Shown in pieces: positions 1-8,641 of a DNA stretch of 64,000 nucleotides. Within the stretch, counting starts at the first letter, position 1. The number at the start of each line of letters is the position of its first letter. The notes below the pieces were generated by a model, which searched no databases, was not told where the DNA came from, and worked only from the letters and a program-made list of their open reading frames with translations. The DNA comes from Symplocastrum torsivum CPER-KK1 (lineage in GTDB: Bacteria > Cyanobacteriota > Cyanobacteriia > Cyanobacteriales > Coleofasciculaceae): contig JAHHIF010000017.1 of the NCBI GenBank assembly GCA_019358875.1, positions 1 through 64,000 on the forward strand. Direction: 5' to 3'. Both the position numbers and the translations under genes were made by a program.

Positions 1-132
1 CCAATGATGATAACCAGGATGATGACCAGCAGACTGCCAATGATGATGACCAGGATGATGACCAGCAGACTGCCAATGATGATAACCAGGATGATGACCA
101 GCAGACTGCCAATAATGATGACCAGGATGATG
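1..132 (+). repeat. 36-bp tandem repeat inside the partial gene
   Basis: Units start at 1, 37 and 73, and a degenerate fourth copy starts at 109. Units differ by single bases that swap Asn and Asp codons. The period is a multiple of three, so copy-number changes would keep the reading frame. The array continues beyond the left edge. Confidence 0.9.
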
Positions 133-242
133 ATGAGACAGTCGCTGCTTATGAGCTAGTTGGTCCATCTAGTCGGTGTTTCCCTGGTTTAGTCGGTTTG
201 CAGCAAATTCCTGATTCTGAAGTTAACAATATCGAGCAGTAA
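1..242 (+). CDS. C-terminal end of an Asp/Asn/Gln-rich repeat protein, cut by the window edge
   Basis: The frame whose first complete codon is at base 3 stays open to a TAA at 240-242, giving about 79 residues with no start in the window. It begins with three full copies and one degenerate copy of a 12-residue unit (NDDNQDDDQQTA-like). A non-repetitive tail of about 35 residues follows, with one Cys, ending in SEVNNIEQ. The repeat is strongly acidic and hydrophilic, suggesting a flexible linker or a cation-binding tail. I do not recognise the family. The frame choice rests on the in-phase acidic repeat: the neighbouring frame breaks with TGA in every unit. Confidence 0.6.
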   Translation, partial: NDDNQDDDQQTANDDDQDDDQQTANDDNQDDDQQTANNDDQDDDETVAAYELVGPSSRCFPGLVGLQQIPDSEVNNIEQ

Positions 243-724
243 AACTTTGACAATCCAACGGGATGACGAGCCAGTCTAAGCCTAGCCAGCTCAGGATTGA
301 AGTAAGTTGTAGTAGAAGATGGGTTGGGTTTAATCAACAAGACCCATCTTCATAACAAAGCTTCTCTATTTGTGTTCGACATCAGCGATCGCACCCTTCC
401 CCAGACCGTAATTGGAAGTTGTTCCAGGTCTTGTTGATGAAGGTGAAGCGATCGCTTTTTCTTGCACAGGTATAGCAACCAGACAAAGACCCAGAAGAAA
501 AAACCCGCAACAGACAGCTTCTGCGGGTTTTTCGTTCATTCGATATGATGAAGAGGCTTTCCTCAAATCCTCTTGGTCTAAGCCTAATCAACCCATGTGA
601 CGAGCGCGTGACAACCAGATAACAATGTAGCGATCGCTTTTTACCAAGCTAAGTCAGAAAGAGAGAGGAACACTTATCACCCTTTTAGGGAGTCAAGTGA
701 GTAAGCTTTAAATATTGTTGCTCC
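243..724. other. Intergenic stretch, no supported gene
   Basis: Only short open frames are present on either strand and none has recognisable protein character. The one clear element is the hairpin at 500-531. Several GCGATCGC-type sites occur. Confidence 0.6.
500..531. terminator. Bidirectional intrinsic terminator
   Basis: A 10-bp perfect stem (AAAACCCGCA at 500-509 pairing with TGCGGGTTTT at 522-531) encloses a 12-base loop. It is T-rich on the plus side and A-rich on the left, so it can end transcription both ways. It lies between the plus-strand repeat-protein gene and the minus-strand gene at 725. Confidence 0.8.
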
Positions 725-1228
725 TTAAGGATTTCTACTCCTCGCTTCATCACTTTCCTGAATCTCACGACGAACATCGTCTAAACTTTCACCATCTTCT
801 AAAGCGCCAGTCCAGGTTTTAAGACCTTCAGGCTCAGCATCTCGACCTAGTACATCCCGATAGATGTCGTTAATCCGATTTTTCGCCTCGTCACTATTAG
901 CAATGCCTTCACGGACATCATCAAGTGAATTACCTTGGCGTATTACCGTCCTTGACCAGTCTCTGAGTCCTCGCCTGTCTGCATCACGACCTAGCACATC
1001 TTCATAAACGTCTCTGACTTCCTGACGTACTCCTACCCTTACGCGAATAGGTTGCCTTACGCGAAGAGGTCGTCGATTGTACCGATAATCATCTCTGTTT
1101 GTACAACTAACTTGGTTGTAACGAGTCACAACACAAACTCTCTGTGCTTGTGCAGGAGCAGCCAAGGACATTAAACCAGAAACAGTGAGAACACTAAGAA
1201 GCACTGAAGTTCTCAGGGTAGTTTTCAT
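725..1228 (-). CDS. Secreted protein with two DUF4214-like repeats
   Basis: The 167-residue protein has an N-terminal signal peptide (hydrophobic core about residues 9-27, then AQA) and a basic Arg/Tyr-rich stretch at about 40-68. Two similar segments follow at about 70-110 and 115-160, each with a Y-x-D-V-L-G-R-D-A core, a downstream GL..W, then SLDDVR. That pattern resembles DUF4214 domains, which occur in exported and S-layer-associated proteins and resemble phycobilisome-linker folds. Molecular role is unknown; a periplasmic or extracellular location is inferred from the signal peptide. It appears to be a single-gene unit. Confidence 0.75.
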   Translation of the reverse strand: MKTTLRTSVLLSVLTVSGLMSLAAPAQAQRVCVVTRYNQVSCTNRDDYRYNRRPLRVRQPIRVRVGVRQEVRDVYEDVLGRDADRRGLRDWSRTVIRQGNSLDDVREGIANSDEAKNRINDIYRDVLGRDAEPEGLKTWTGALEDGESLDDVRREIQESDEARSRNP

Positions 1229-1736
1229 AGATTGTTCCTCTCTTTCTTTGACTTATACGGCCTGTTGAACAATTATTAAGGTAAAAGATATATCAGCAAG
1301 AGACTTCGCCTCATTAGCTCACCTAATTGGATGAATCGAGGGATATGAATATAGGGTAGTCATTTCCTTCAATTAGCTCGTGGTGGTAGATATTATCCAG
1401 TTATTTTCAAAGACGTTAATCGGTACTAAATAGTTGCAAGCTATTCAAGCGGTCTTTCCTTCGCTACTGAATTGATACTTGAGTACAATCTAGGCGATCG
1501 CTCTGTTGAAATGAAAATACATTCATTAGTTGTATATGTAGTTTATGATAACGAATCTAAGTCTATTGATAATTAATTCATTTAGATTTTCGATTTTTGT
1601 CATATCCTTAGTCAAAGTTAAATAGGCGATCGCTTAATTATGTTGCGCTGCACTACCTTTAGAAGACAGTGCAGCACTAGTTTGTATGGTTTTCTGGAAA
1701 ACCCCTATAAAAACCAACTGTGAACTGCGAAGATTA
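1229..1736. other. Intergenic stretch, no gene seen
   Basis: AT-rich, with two GCGATCGC sites and no open frame with protein character. The end next to 1737 could hold remains of the missing cupredoxin domain of the neighbouring truncated gene, but I could not read any copper-ligand motif in it. Confidence 0.5.
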
Positions 1737-1991
1737 TCAATCAGCATCCTCATTTGCTCTAGTTGGGGAAGCTCTACTCAGTAAAAACCACCATAGCTCT
1801 AATCCGATGAGTGCAGCCCCTCCCAAAGTAACACCAAGTTTTAGCCCCCAAGGCTGCTCAATTTGCCGAAATTGACTTGTTTGTCTAGGCGCTTCTGCTG
1901 CGGTAGCTGCCTTTACTGGAATACTGGAAGTGATTGAAATTAATAAGCTTAGCCCAATCAGGCGACCCAAAAATTGACTTTTTTTGAACAT
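1737..1991 (-). CDS. Short membrane protein resembling the anchor of cyanobacterial cupredoxin-domain proteins
   Basis: The 84 residues comprise a signal-like N-terminus (about 8-28), the segment FRQIEQPWGLKLGVTLGG, a hydrophobic helix (about 50-71, GGAALIGLELWWFLLSR) and a short polar tail. The FR.IEQP..LK..VT.GG..LIGLELWWFL pattern matches, from memory, the N-terminal anchor of longer cyanobacterial cupredoxin-domain proteins found beside copper ATPases. Here the protein stops before any His/Cys/Met copper-ligand region, so it looks like a truncated or stand-alone anchor. It starts 17 bp after the copA stop on the same strand, suggesting co-transcription and a copper link. The link is inferred. 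Confidence 0.6.
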   Translation of the reverse strand: MFKKSQFLGRLIGLSLLISITSSIPVKAATAAEAPRQTSQFRQIEQPWGLKLGVTLGGAALIGLELWWFLLSRASPTRANEDAD

Positions 1992-2008
1992 GATTTTTAC
2001 TCCTAGAA

Positions 2009-4309
2009 TTATCTACTGAAGGAAGGTTTAAAGTTTCGCAGTCGTAAGGCATTAGTAACAACCGAAACTGAACTAAATGCCATTGCTCCACCTGCAATAA
2101 TTGGGTTCAGTAACCAACCTGTAAAAGGAAATAAAATTCCAGCAGCCAGAGGAATTCCGGCAACGTTGTAGATAAAGGCAAAGAAGAGATTTTGGCGAAT
2201 GTTGTTAATTGTGGCGCGACTGAGTTGTATCGCTGTGACAATACCACGCAGATCGCCAGAAATTAGAGTGATGTCACTGGCTGCGATCGCAACATCTGTC
2301 CCTGTCCCAATCGCTATCCCAACATCAGCTTGAGCAAGTGCTGGGGCATCATTGATTCCATCCCCCACCATCGCAACAATTGATTTTTGATTGGATTTCT
2401 CCTTCTTCTCCTTCCTTCCTCGTTTCTGTGCCTGAAGAGATTGGATAATTGCTGCCTTTTGATCGGGACGAACCTCAGCAAAAACACGCTTGATGCCAAC
2501 TTCACTTGCGATCGCATCTGCGGTTTGCTGATTGTCACCTGTTAGCATCACCACCTCTAAACCTAACCGTTGCAATGCTCTCACTGCCTCAGTTGAGGAA
2601 GATTTGAGGGCATCAGCAATTCCTACTATTCCCTCAAGTTCTCCATTCACCGCAATCAAGGCTGTTGTTTTACTCGCCGCCTCCCACGTACCTTGATAAC
2701 GGTTTAATGCTTCAGTACGAATCCCCAGTTGCTGCATCCAGCGAGAGGTTCCAATTTGCACGAATTGGTCATTTACAATACCCTGAACACCAGCACCAGC
2801 AACGGCTTCAAAGTCTTTTGCTTCTGGTAATGGAAAATCGACACCTTGCGCTTTGGCGTACTGCACAACAGCTTCAGCAAGAGGATGTTCAGAGTTGCGT
2901 TCAATCGCTGCCGCAAGTCGCAGGAGATTGATTTCATTACTGTAGGCGGTTCCTCTAATCGTCACATAGTCCGTTACAACAGGCTTGCCCTCAGTCAAAG
3001 TCCCGGTTTTATCCAAAACAATCACTTGAAGATTGTGAGCAATTTCCAGACTGTCCGCCCCTTTAATCAGAATGCCGTTTTGAGCGCCAATCCCCGTACC
3101 TACCATTACGGAAGTGGGTGTTGCTAAACCCAAGGCACAGGGACAGGCGATAATTAGCACCTCTACTGTGGTAATCATTGCCAGAGTTAGATTACCTGTA
3201 AAGTTAAACCAAATCACGAAAGTTGCGATCGCGATCGCGATTACTACTGGCACAAACCATCCCGTTACCCGATCAGCTAATCGTTGAATCGGCGCTTTCG
3301 CACCCTGCGCCTGTTGTACCAACTGAACAATCTGCGCCAATACAGTATCTTTGCCTACCCGTGAGGCTTGGAACTTAAAACTGCCAGACTTGTTAATCGT
3401 CGCGCCAATTACCTCATCCCCTGCCTGCTTTTTCACGGGTATACTCTCACCCGTCACCATGGATTCATCGATTGTGGAGGAACCGTCTAGCACTTCGCCA
3501 TCAACAGGAATTTTCTCTCCCGGACGTACCAGCACGACATCACCAACTTGGACTTCTTGTAGCGGTACATCGACTTCTTTACCCTTGCGAATCAGACGCG
3601 CCGTTTTCGCTTGCAACCCAATAAGTTTACGAATTGCTTCAGAAGTCTGTCCCTTTGCCCGACTTTCAAACAGTCGCCCTAGCAGAATCAAGGTAATAAC
3701 AATTGCAGCCGTTTCATAGTAAACCGCTGGTTCCAACCCTTGCGCTCTAAAAAATCCCGGAAAAAGTGTAACAAAAATTGAGTAAAAATACGCCGCACTG
3801 GTACCTAGTGCAATTAATGTATTCATATCAGCCGCACGGCGTTTCACTGACTTAATCGCACCCTGATAAAACGACTGTCCACACCAGAACTGTACAGGTG
3901 TCGTCAAAATTAACTGCAACCAAGGGTTATGCAGCCACATAGGAATAAAGGGAATATGCAGCCCTGTCATCATCGGTAGTGAACCCACGAACAAAACTAG
4001 ACTGATGATGCCTCCCACAATTAGCTTGGTTGTCAGGATTTGCTGTTCGGCGCGACGGGTAGCTTGTTCAGCCTCGTCTTCATTCGTACCGATTTCCTGA
4101 AGTGGCGATGCACCGTATCCCGCATCAGTAACCGCTTTTTGAATAGCTTCTAAGTGCGTTTTTTTGGGATTGTATTGAACAGTTGCTTGCTCTGCCCCAA
4201 AATTGACATTGCACTCCTCCACACCAGGAACACCTTGAATTGCTTTCTCTACGTTGGACGCACAGGAAGCACAAGACATCCCTCGTAGCTTAAGAGTCAG
4301 AGTATCCAT
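2009..4309 (-). CDS. copA: Copper-exporting P1B-type ATPase (CopA/PacS/CtaA family)
   Basis: The 766-residue protein pumps Cu(I) across a membrane using ATP. It has an N-terminal heavy-metal-associated domain with the Cys13-x-x-Cys16 pair, then eight predicted helices. Further motifs are the TGES actuator loop (about 287), the CPC metal motif at 389-391, the phosphorylated Asp433 in DKTGTLTE, the HP motif at 475-476, a TGDN loop and GDGINDAPALAQAD. C-terminal YN and MAFSS signatures indicate the Cu(I) (P1B-1) class. A Lys/Glu-rich insert lies in the nucleotide/phosphorylation region. Cyanobacteria use such pumps both to supply plastocyanin (CtaA/PacS) and for detoxification; which role applies cannot be told from sequence. 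A MerR-type promoter lies upstream. Confidence 0.93.
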   Translation of the reverse strand: MDTLTLKLRGMSCASCASNVEKAIQGVPGVEECNVNFGAEQATVQYNPKKTHLEAIQKAVTDAGYGASPLQEIGTNEDEAEQATRRAEQQILTTKLIVGGIISLVLFVGSLPMMTGLHIPFIPMWLHNPWLQLILTTPVQFWCGQSFYQGAIKSVKRRAADMNTLIALGTSAAYFYSIFVTLFPGFFRAQGLEPAVYYETAAIVITLILLGRLFESRAKGQTSEAIRKLIGLQAKTARLIRKGKEVDVPLQEVQVGDVVLVRPGEKIPVDGEVLDGSSTIDESMVTGESIPVKKQAGDEVIGATINKSGSFKFQASRVGKDTVLAQIVQLVQQAQGAKAPIQRLADRVTGWFVPVVIAIAIATFVIWFNFTGNLTLAMITTVEVLIIACPCALGLATPTSVMVGTGIGAQNGILIKGADSLEIAHNLQVIVLDKTGTLTEGKPVVTDYVTIRGTAYSNEINLLRLAAAIERNSEHPLAEAVVQYAKAQGVDFPLPEAKDFEAVAGAGVQGIVNDQFVQIGTSRWMQQLGIRTEALNRYQGTWEAASKTTALIAVNGELEGIVGIADALKSSSTEAVRALQRLGLEVVMLTGDNQQTADAIASEVGIKRVFAEVRPDQKAAIIQSLQAQKRGRKEKKEKSNQKSIVAMVGDGINDAPALAQADVGIAIGTGTDVAIAASDITLISGDLRGIVTAIQLSRATINNIRQNLFFAFIYNVAGIPLAAGILFPFTGWLLNPIIAGGAMAFSSVSVVTNALRLRNFKPSFSR

Positions 4310-4344
4310 ATTGACTAGCTCCGGATCGTAGTTACCCTATCTGT

Positions 4345-4376
4345 AAGGTAAAGTATCTAGTTGACTGGAGAGTCAA
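4345..4376 (-). promoter_or_regulatory. MerR-type promoter/operator upstream of copA
   Basis: On the minus strand a TTGACT -35 box (4371-4376) is separated by 19 bp from a weak -10 box, TTACCT (4346-4351). The spacer contains an imperfect dyad, CTCCAGT / ACTAGAT, about the centre. A 19-20 bp spacer with a dyad is the hallmark of promoters activated by MerR-family metal sensors. It ends about 35 bp before the copA ATG. The cognate regulator is not adjacent; the MerR gene at 20246 most resembles a cobalt sensor. Confidence 0.5.
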
Positions 4377-4499
4377 GGGGCTAAGCAAAACAGAGTGTAC
4401 TATTTTCCAGAACTAAGGGTTTCGTCTCGTTCATCGGTCAAGATAAATTGCGATATGTGGGTTAGATAGTGAAGAGCGATCGCTTTCGCTTATTGATCG

Positions 4500-5243
4500 C
4501 TATTCCACGAGTGCAACAGCATCAGGGTTGGCGGCCAAGCGACCATCTTCCATATAAACAATGCGGTCGGCAATATCCAAAATCCGATTATCATGCGTCA
4601 CTAGCAAAATAGTGGCGCCCTGTTCCTTTGCCAATTTCTGCATCATTTCTACCACATCTCGACCTGATTTTTTATCCAGTGCAGCGGTAGGTTCGTCTGC
4701 TAGAACAATTTTCGGATGACTCACCAAAGCACGCGCGATCGCAACCCGTTGCTTTTGTCCTCCAGATAGATTATCGGTGTAGTAATCCACACGATTTCCT
4801 AAACCGACTGTCTTAAGAATATCGGTTGCTATCTCATCCATATTTTGGTCTAGATAGCGATCATGTAATTCTAGAGACATTCGCACGTTCTGCTTAGCTG
4901 TAAGGAAAGTCAACAGGTTGTGTGCCTGGAAAATATAGCCAATTTGCTGTCGCACTACCCTCATCTCGTTTTTACTCGCTCCATTCATTTCTTGCCCCAG
5001 GATTTTCAGGCTACCTTCTTGTGCAGAACGCAAGCCTCCCATTAGTGTTAGTAATGTCGTTTTGCCAGAACCCGATGGACCAGTCATAATTACAATTTCT
5101 CCAGAATGGATGTCGAGATTGATGTCAAATAGCGCTTGTTTTCGTAGTTCTCCTTCACCAAAATAGTGATTGAATTGATGGATAGAAATAACAGGTTGAG
5201 TGCTTGAAAACTGAGTAGAATTTGAGGAATTTAAAGTATGCAT
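4500..5243 (-). CDS. DevA-type ABC exporter ATP-binding subunit
   Basis: The 247-residue ATPase has a Walker A motif GPSGSGKTTL (about 55), the signature LSGGQKQRVAIARAL, Walker B IVLADEPTAALD and an H-loop (LLVTHD). It belongs to the MacB/LolD-like class used by cyanobacterial DevBCA exporters, which pass glycolipids or other substrates to the outer membrane with a DevB fusion protein and DevC permease. It lies about 84 bp downstream of devC on the same strand, in DevB-C-A order. Because devB is broken here, the function of the complete exporter is doubtful unless another DevB partner exists. Confidence 0.85.
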   Translation of the reverse strand: MHTLNSSNSTQFSSTQPVISIHQFNHYFGEGELRKQALFDINLDIHSGEIVIMTGPSGSGKTTLLTLMGGLRSAQEGSLKILGQEMNGASKNEMRVVRQQIGYIFQAHNLLTFLTAKQNVRMSLELHDRYLDQNMDEIATDILKTVGLGNRVDYYTDNLSGGQKQRVAIARALVSHPKIVLADEPTAALDKKSGRDVVEMMQKLAKEQGATILLVTHDNRILDIADRIVYMEDGRLAANPDAVALVE

Positions 5244-5327
5244 AGCAGCTTAGTTGGAGTTACGGTAATCGTTTGAACTACAAAAGCAAAAGTTGTATGA
5301 GGGGTTAAGGGTATTGAGCGTGTGAAG

Positions 5328-6494
5328 TTAGAAAATATCAGCTGGGTCAGCAGACTGTAATTTCCTCATTGCGATCGCTCCCGATGCAATGCACATCACA
5401 AGCGTCAAAGACAGCACGAGTACCAGACGCTCAAGCGACATTTTGACGGGAAGTAGCGTCGCTTGTGCTATTAGTCCGTAAAGCCCAAGTGAAATCCCAA
5501 ATCCCGGAATAAAACCCAGTATTGCTAGAATCAAAGCTTCTTGAAGCAGAATTCCAACTAGGTAACTATCGCCATAGCCCATTGCTTTGAGGGTGGCGTA
5601 TTCAGGTAAGTGATCGGAAACATCAGAGTAAAGAATCTGATAAACAATTACCGTCCCCACCAAAAAGCCGACGACAGTTCCGAAGCCAAAGATAACGCCG
5701 ATAGGACTAACTTGACTCCAATAGTTTCTCTCCCGTTGGATAAATTCTTCTTTTGTCAGAACCAGCACATCATCCGGCAATTTGGCTTTTATATTTGCTT
5801 GCACTTGCTTGATGTCTGCACCTGGCTTCAACGTAATTAGACCGACATCGATATCATCGGCTTGGCGTTCTGGAAACAGACGCAAGAAAGTAGAGTCACT
5901 CACAATCAAATTGCCATCAGCCGAGAAAGAGGCTCCCATTGTGAAGACACCAGTGACTTGAATTTGTAAGTCATTCAGTTGAGCTGGAAGCGGTTTAGAT
6001 TGCTGAAGTTGACTAGCAACATTACCCAGATCGGGTCGCGCCGCCTGGTCATAAAGTACATAATTCAACATCTTGAGTTTATTCAATTCAGGTGCAGCAT
6101 CTGGCACATCCATTGCTGGGTCACTGGGGTTGAAACCATAGATTTGTACTTGCCAGAAGGTTCGATTAGCAGGATTACGCCATCTTCCAATTCCTAGATA
6201 GAGAGAGTTGATAGAAGCTACACCATCTGTACCTGCTGCTTGAAATAGCCTAGAACGTGAGAAGGGTTTGATGGTCTGCACGTTATCAGATAGAGAATTT
6301 AGCAAGAACAGGTCGCTCCGCAATCTGTAGTGCATTCCCGTAGCAGAAGCGTAGGCAGATTCCATCAGTCCAAGCTGGAAAAACATAAGGATATCGGCGA
6401 AGCCAATTCCAGCTAAGGCAACAAAGAGGCGAGTTTTTTCTCGCTTCACCTGAAGCCATGCCAGTGGTGTTTTGCGAAGTAGTTTACGTAGCAT
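5328..6494 (-). CDS. DevC-type ABC exporter permease
   Basis: A MacB/FtsX-like permease of about 388 residues. It has an N-terminal helix after RKTPLAWLQ, a large periplasmic region (about 50-260) and three C-terminal helices ending with ADPADIF. RKTPLAWLQ..REK at the N-terminus is typical of DevC proteins. I use the ATG at 6494, which puts this motif eight codons in; an in-frame GTG at 6515 would add seven residues. It pairs with the ATPase downstream and the truncated fusion-protein gene upstream. Confidence 0.85.
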   Translation of the reverse strand: MLRKLLRKTPLAWLQVKREKTRLFVALAGIGFADILMFFQLGLMESAYASATGMHYRLRSDLFLLNSLSDNVQTIKPFSRSRLFQAAGTDGVASINSLYLGIGRWRNPANRTFWQVQIYGFNPSDPAMDVPDAAPELNKLKMLNYVLYDQAARPDLGNVASQLQQSKPLPAQLNDLQIQVTGVFTMGASFSADGNLIVSDSTFLRLFPERQADDIDVGLITLKPGADIKQVQANIKAKLPDDVLVLTKEEFIQRERNYWSQVSPIGVIFGFGTVVGFLVGTVIVYQILYSDVSDHLPEYATLKAMGYGDSYLVGILLQEALILAILGFIPGFGISLGLYGLIAQATLLPVKMSLERLVLVLSLTLVMCIASGAIAMRKLQSADPADIF

Positions 6495-6547
6495 AGGTTT
6501 CACCAGAGGTGTCACAAAAAAAAATGATATCGGGCAACCGTTATCTT

Positions 6548-7345
6548 TTACTTCAAACTCATTTCCGGTTGAATGGCTACCTGTACCTGCAAGTTGGTTA
6601 GGCTTGCCACTTGTTGACTATCCTTTGAATTGAGGCGAATTCTGACTTCAACGACGCGGCGATCAAGGTTCTGTCCAGGCTGATTGCTGAAGACTTTTTG
6701 CTGGCTGACTTGCAACCCAAGTTGACGAACGGTTCCCCGCAGTTCTCCAGAAATCCCCTCACCAGTAACGATCGCTGATTGACCGCTGCGAATCTTGCCA
6801 ATGTCGCTCTGGTAAATTTCTGCAACCACTTCCATTGGGTCAGTCTTTCCCAGGTCAACAATACCTTCGTCTGCGATCGCCTCGCCGGATTGGGTGTAAA
6901 CTTCCAAAACTTGCCCTGTGATCGGTGCGCGAATGCTTGCCTCTTTCAACTCAGCCTCAGCGCGTTTAACGGCTGCAATTGCCTGATTAATCTCGGTTTG
7001 CGCCACTCGGACATCTTCAGGGCGAACTTCGACAATCTGGTTTAGAGTAGCTCTGGCTCGATTGATTTGGGCACGCAATGGGCCAGCCGTGCGATTCCGA
7101 TTAGATTTGACTTCGTTGAGTTGTGCTTGAGCAGTTTCCAATGTAAGCCGCCTTTGGTCGAGGTTGGAAGCTGCGATCGCTCCTTCCCGATACAAGATTA
7201 GGTAGCGGTTATAGTCGGCTTGTGCGACGTTAACCTCGGATTGCCGACGAGCAATGATGGCGGTTTGACTCGCAATTTCGCCCTGCAACTCTTCTTCAAG
7301 ATGAGTAATTTCGGCTTCTTGAGCTGCAATTTCCCCAGATTGCCA
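6548..7345 (-). pseudogene. devB-like membrane-fusion protein gene lacking its 5' part
   Basis: The frame encodes the C-terminal two thirds of a HlyD/DevB adaptor: a long coiled-coil hairpin (ARRQSEVNVAQADYNRYL onward), a lipoyl-like region (IRAPITGQVLEVYTQSGE) and a beta-barrel domain. Upstream the frame runs back to TGG at 7343-7345 and then meets an in-phase TAA at 7346-7348. No ATG or GTG remains; the first usable start is TTG at 7288, giving 246 residues without the N-terminal membrane anchor. Family members are usually well over 350 residues. The break coincides with the RTX-like sequence on the opposite strand, so a rearrangement removed the 5' end and promoter. The product is probably non-functional, and devC/devA have lost their normal lead gene. 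Confidence 0.8.
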
Positions 7346-7597
7346 TTAGACAGAAATGACTTTATACTCGGCTACTATGGCAACGACCTTCTCAAGGGTT
7401 CGTATGACGATGATGCCCTTTTCGGGGAAGAAGGCAGTGACTGGCTCGTTGGCAGCGATGGGAATGACTACATCAATGGCGGTGGCTCTAGCTACAACAG
7501 CAATGAGTACGACATGTTAATTGGAGGCACTGGCGCAGACACGTTTGTCTTAGGTAATAACGCTCCTTTGTCTTCAGGACAGTCCTGTTTGTCCTAG
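7343..7597 (+). pseudogene. Fragment of an RTX (calcium-binding repeat) protein
   Basis: The plus-strand frame from about 7343 to a TAG at 7595-7597 reads as hemolysin-type nonapeptide repeats (LKGSYDDDALFGEEGSDWL, VGSDGNDYINGG). It continues with the typical C-terminal DMLIGGTGADTFVLG motif of secreted RTX proteins. The homologous part starts exactly where devB homology ends on the other strand. The open frame upstream of 7343 is only the antisense of devB. This is a C-terminal piece with no promoter or start of its own. Confidence 0.75.
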
Positions 7598-7939
7598 ACA
7601 ATTGGCTCAAGAGACGTGATCTGTGCTTCGCCGCAGCGCTTCGCTATCGCCTTTTTAGTGTCTCTTGTTAGTCTTATCTCAGAACTGAATAGCAGAAGAG
7701 ATGATCATGGTCAAAATCAGTTGGTGATGGAGAGGGCAAGGGAAACAAGGGGACAAGGAGGAGTTTTCCTTCCAACCAACTACTGATGACCACACCCTGC
7801 TGCAAACCGCTTTATTCCCAAAGTTTGATTTATGCCACCCTTCAAGAGCAAACCCCAGAAAGTTTCCTACTATTAAAGAATAGCCTTTCAATTTTTCAAA
7901 ATCTTTTTTTTATCCTCACTCTCAATACTTTTTACAATT
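7598..7939. other. Intergenic, no gene seen
   Basis: Holds a short GCAGCGCTTCGC-type repeat near 7632 and AT-rich sequence just before the ORF at 7940. The 70-residue minus-strand frame here has no protein-like features. Confidence 0.5.
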
Positions 7940-8332
7940 ATGTCTCTTAACCCTCAACAAGAAAAAATCCTTACAGCTTTTGTGACCGCCCTTGAAAAGA
8001 TAGATGAATCTTTGCCACTGGGACTACAAAAGCAGCTCAATGCCATCGGTCAGAACTTGGAAGCTAGGGTTGTGGAACTACCTACCATCGCAGCCAGCCT
8101 GCCTTCTTTAAATCAGGCTTACCAGGTAGCTCTAGGAGATACACAAACGGACAAAGGCGGGCATGGCGCAACACTCGTTTCTATGAATCAGGATGGCAGC
8201 GCCAAACTTCGCGAACACGCTGCCCAAATTCTCACAGATTCAGACCCAGTTCAAGCTGCTCAGCGAAACCCATATCGAGGGTTAGGGCAAATTGCTACAA
8301 ACCCACTCAAGCGCTTCTTTGGCAGGGGTTAG
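7940..8332 (+). CDS. Hypothetical protein, possibly frameshifted at its 3' end
   Basis: 130 residues, soluble, with no recognised domain; the N-terminal half is helical (QQEKILTAFVTALEKIDESL). Near the stop another frame opens and runs from about 8300 to a TGA at 8455-8457 with convincing protein character (QALLWQGLGKQQQSLPLWL, then LQLAAEILLINPESL). The original protein may therefore have been about 170 residues, with a frameshift around 8300-8330. It sits among gene fragments and may itself be decaying. No clear ribosome-binding site precedes the ATG. Confidence 0.45.
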   Translation: MSLNPQQEKILTAFVTALEKIDESLPLGLQKQLNAIGQNLEARVVELPTIAASLPSLNQAYQVALGDTQTDKGGHGATLVSMNQDGSAKLREHAAQILTDSDPVQAAQRNPYRGLGQIATNPLKRFFGRG

Positions 8333-8455
8333 GAAAGCAACAACAGAGTTTGCCACTTTGGCTCTCGCAAACTCTTCAATTGGCGGCAGAAATCTTACTA
8401 ATCAATCCAGAATCCCTCAAATCGCGGGAAGACAGCGCTGTGTACTTAACTGTGT

Positions 8456-8641
8456 GATGAATATTCACATGACCCAACTACTGATGAAGCTAATTATCGC
8501 GGAACTGGTAACGAAGAGTATGGTTTGTCAGGTTCTTAGGGACGAGAACCTTTAGGAGAATACCGTGAAGAAACTACTCCTGTAGATCATTTTGGCATAG
8601 CCAATGCGTTTGGCTTATGTGATATGCACGAAAATGTGTGA
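8456..8641 (+). pseudogene. Decayed formylglycine-generating-enzyme (FGE/SUMF1-type) fragment
   Basis: One continuous frame reads DEANYRGTGNEEYGLSGS, a stop (TAG 8537-8539), then GREPLGEYREETTPVDHFG, IANAFGLCDMHENV and a second stop (TGA 8639-8641). This matches the conserved core of cyanobacterial FGE-sulfatase domains (ANYRGT; GEYREETTPV..F.ANAFGL.DMHGNVWEW), with Gly changed to Glu and the following Trp codon lost at the stop. Both ends of the domain are missing. The in-frame stops and truncation make it a relic. Downstream sequence in the same frame (to 8863) is open but shows no FGE similarity. Confidence 0.65.

Noticed and set aside
1..132. Possible CRISPR array (36-bp repeats)
   Set aside because: The repeats are directly tandem with no spacers and form an in-frame coding repeat.
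366..600. Three short overlapping ORFs on both strands
   Set aside because: They overlap a terminator hairpin, have no protein-like pattern and no ribosome-binding sites.
7220..7342. Extension of the RTX frame upstream
   Set aside because: This part is antisense of devB; RTX similarity starts only at about 7343.
7679..7891. 70-residue minus-strand ORF
   Set aside because: Biased, low-complexity translation with no conserved features, in a region of remnants.
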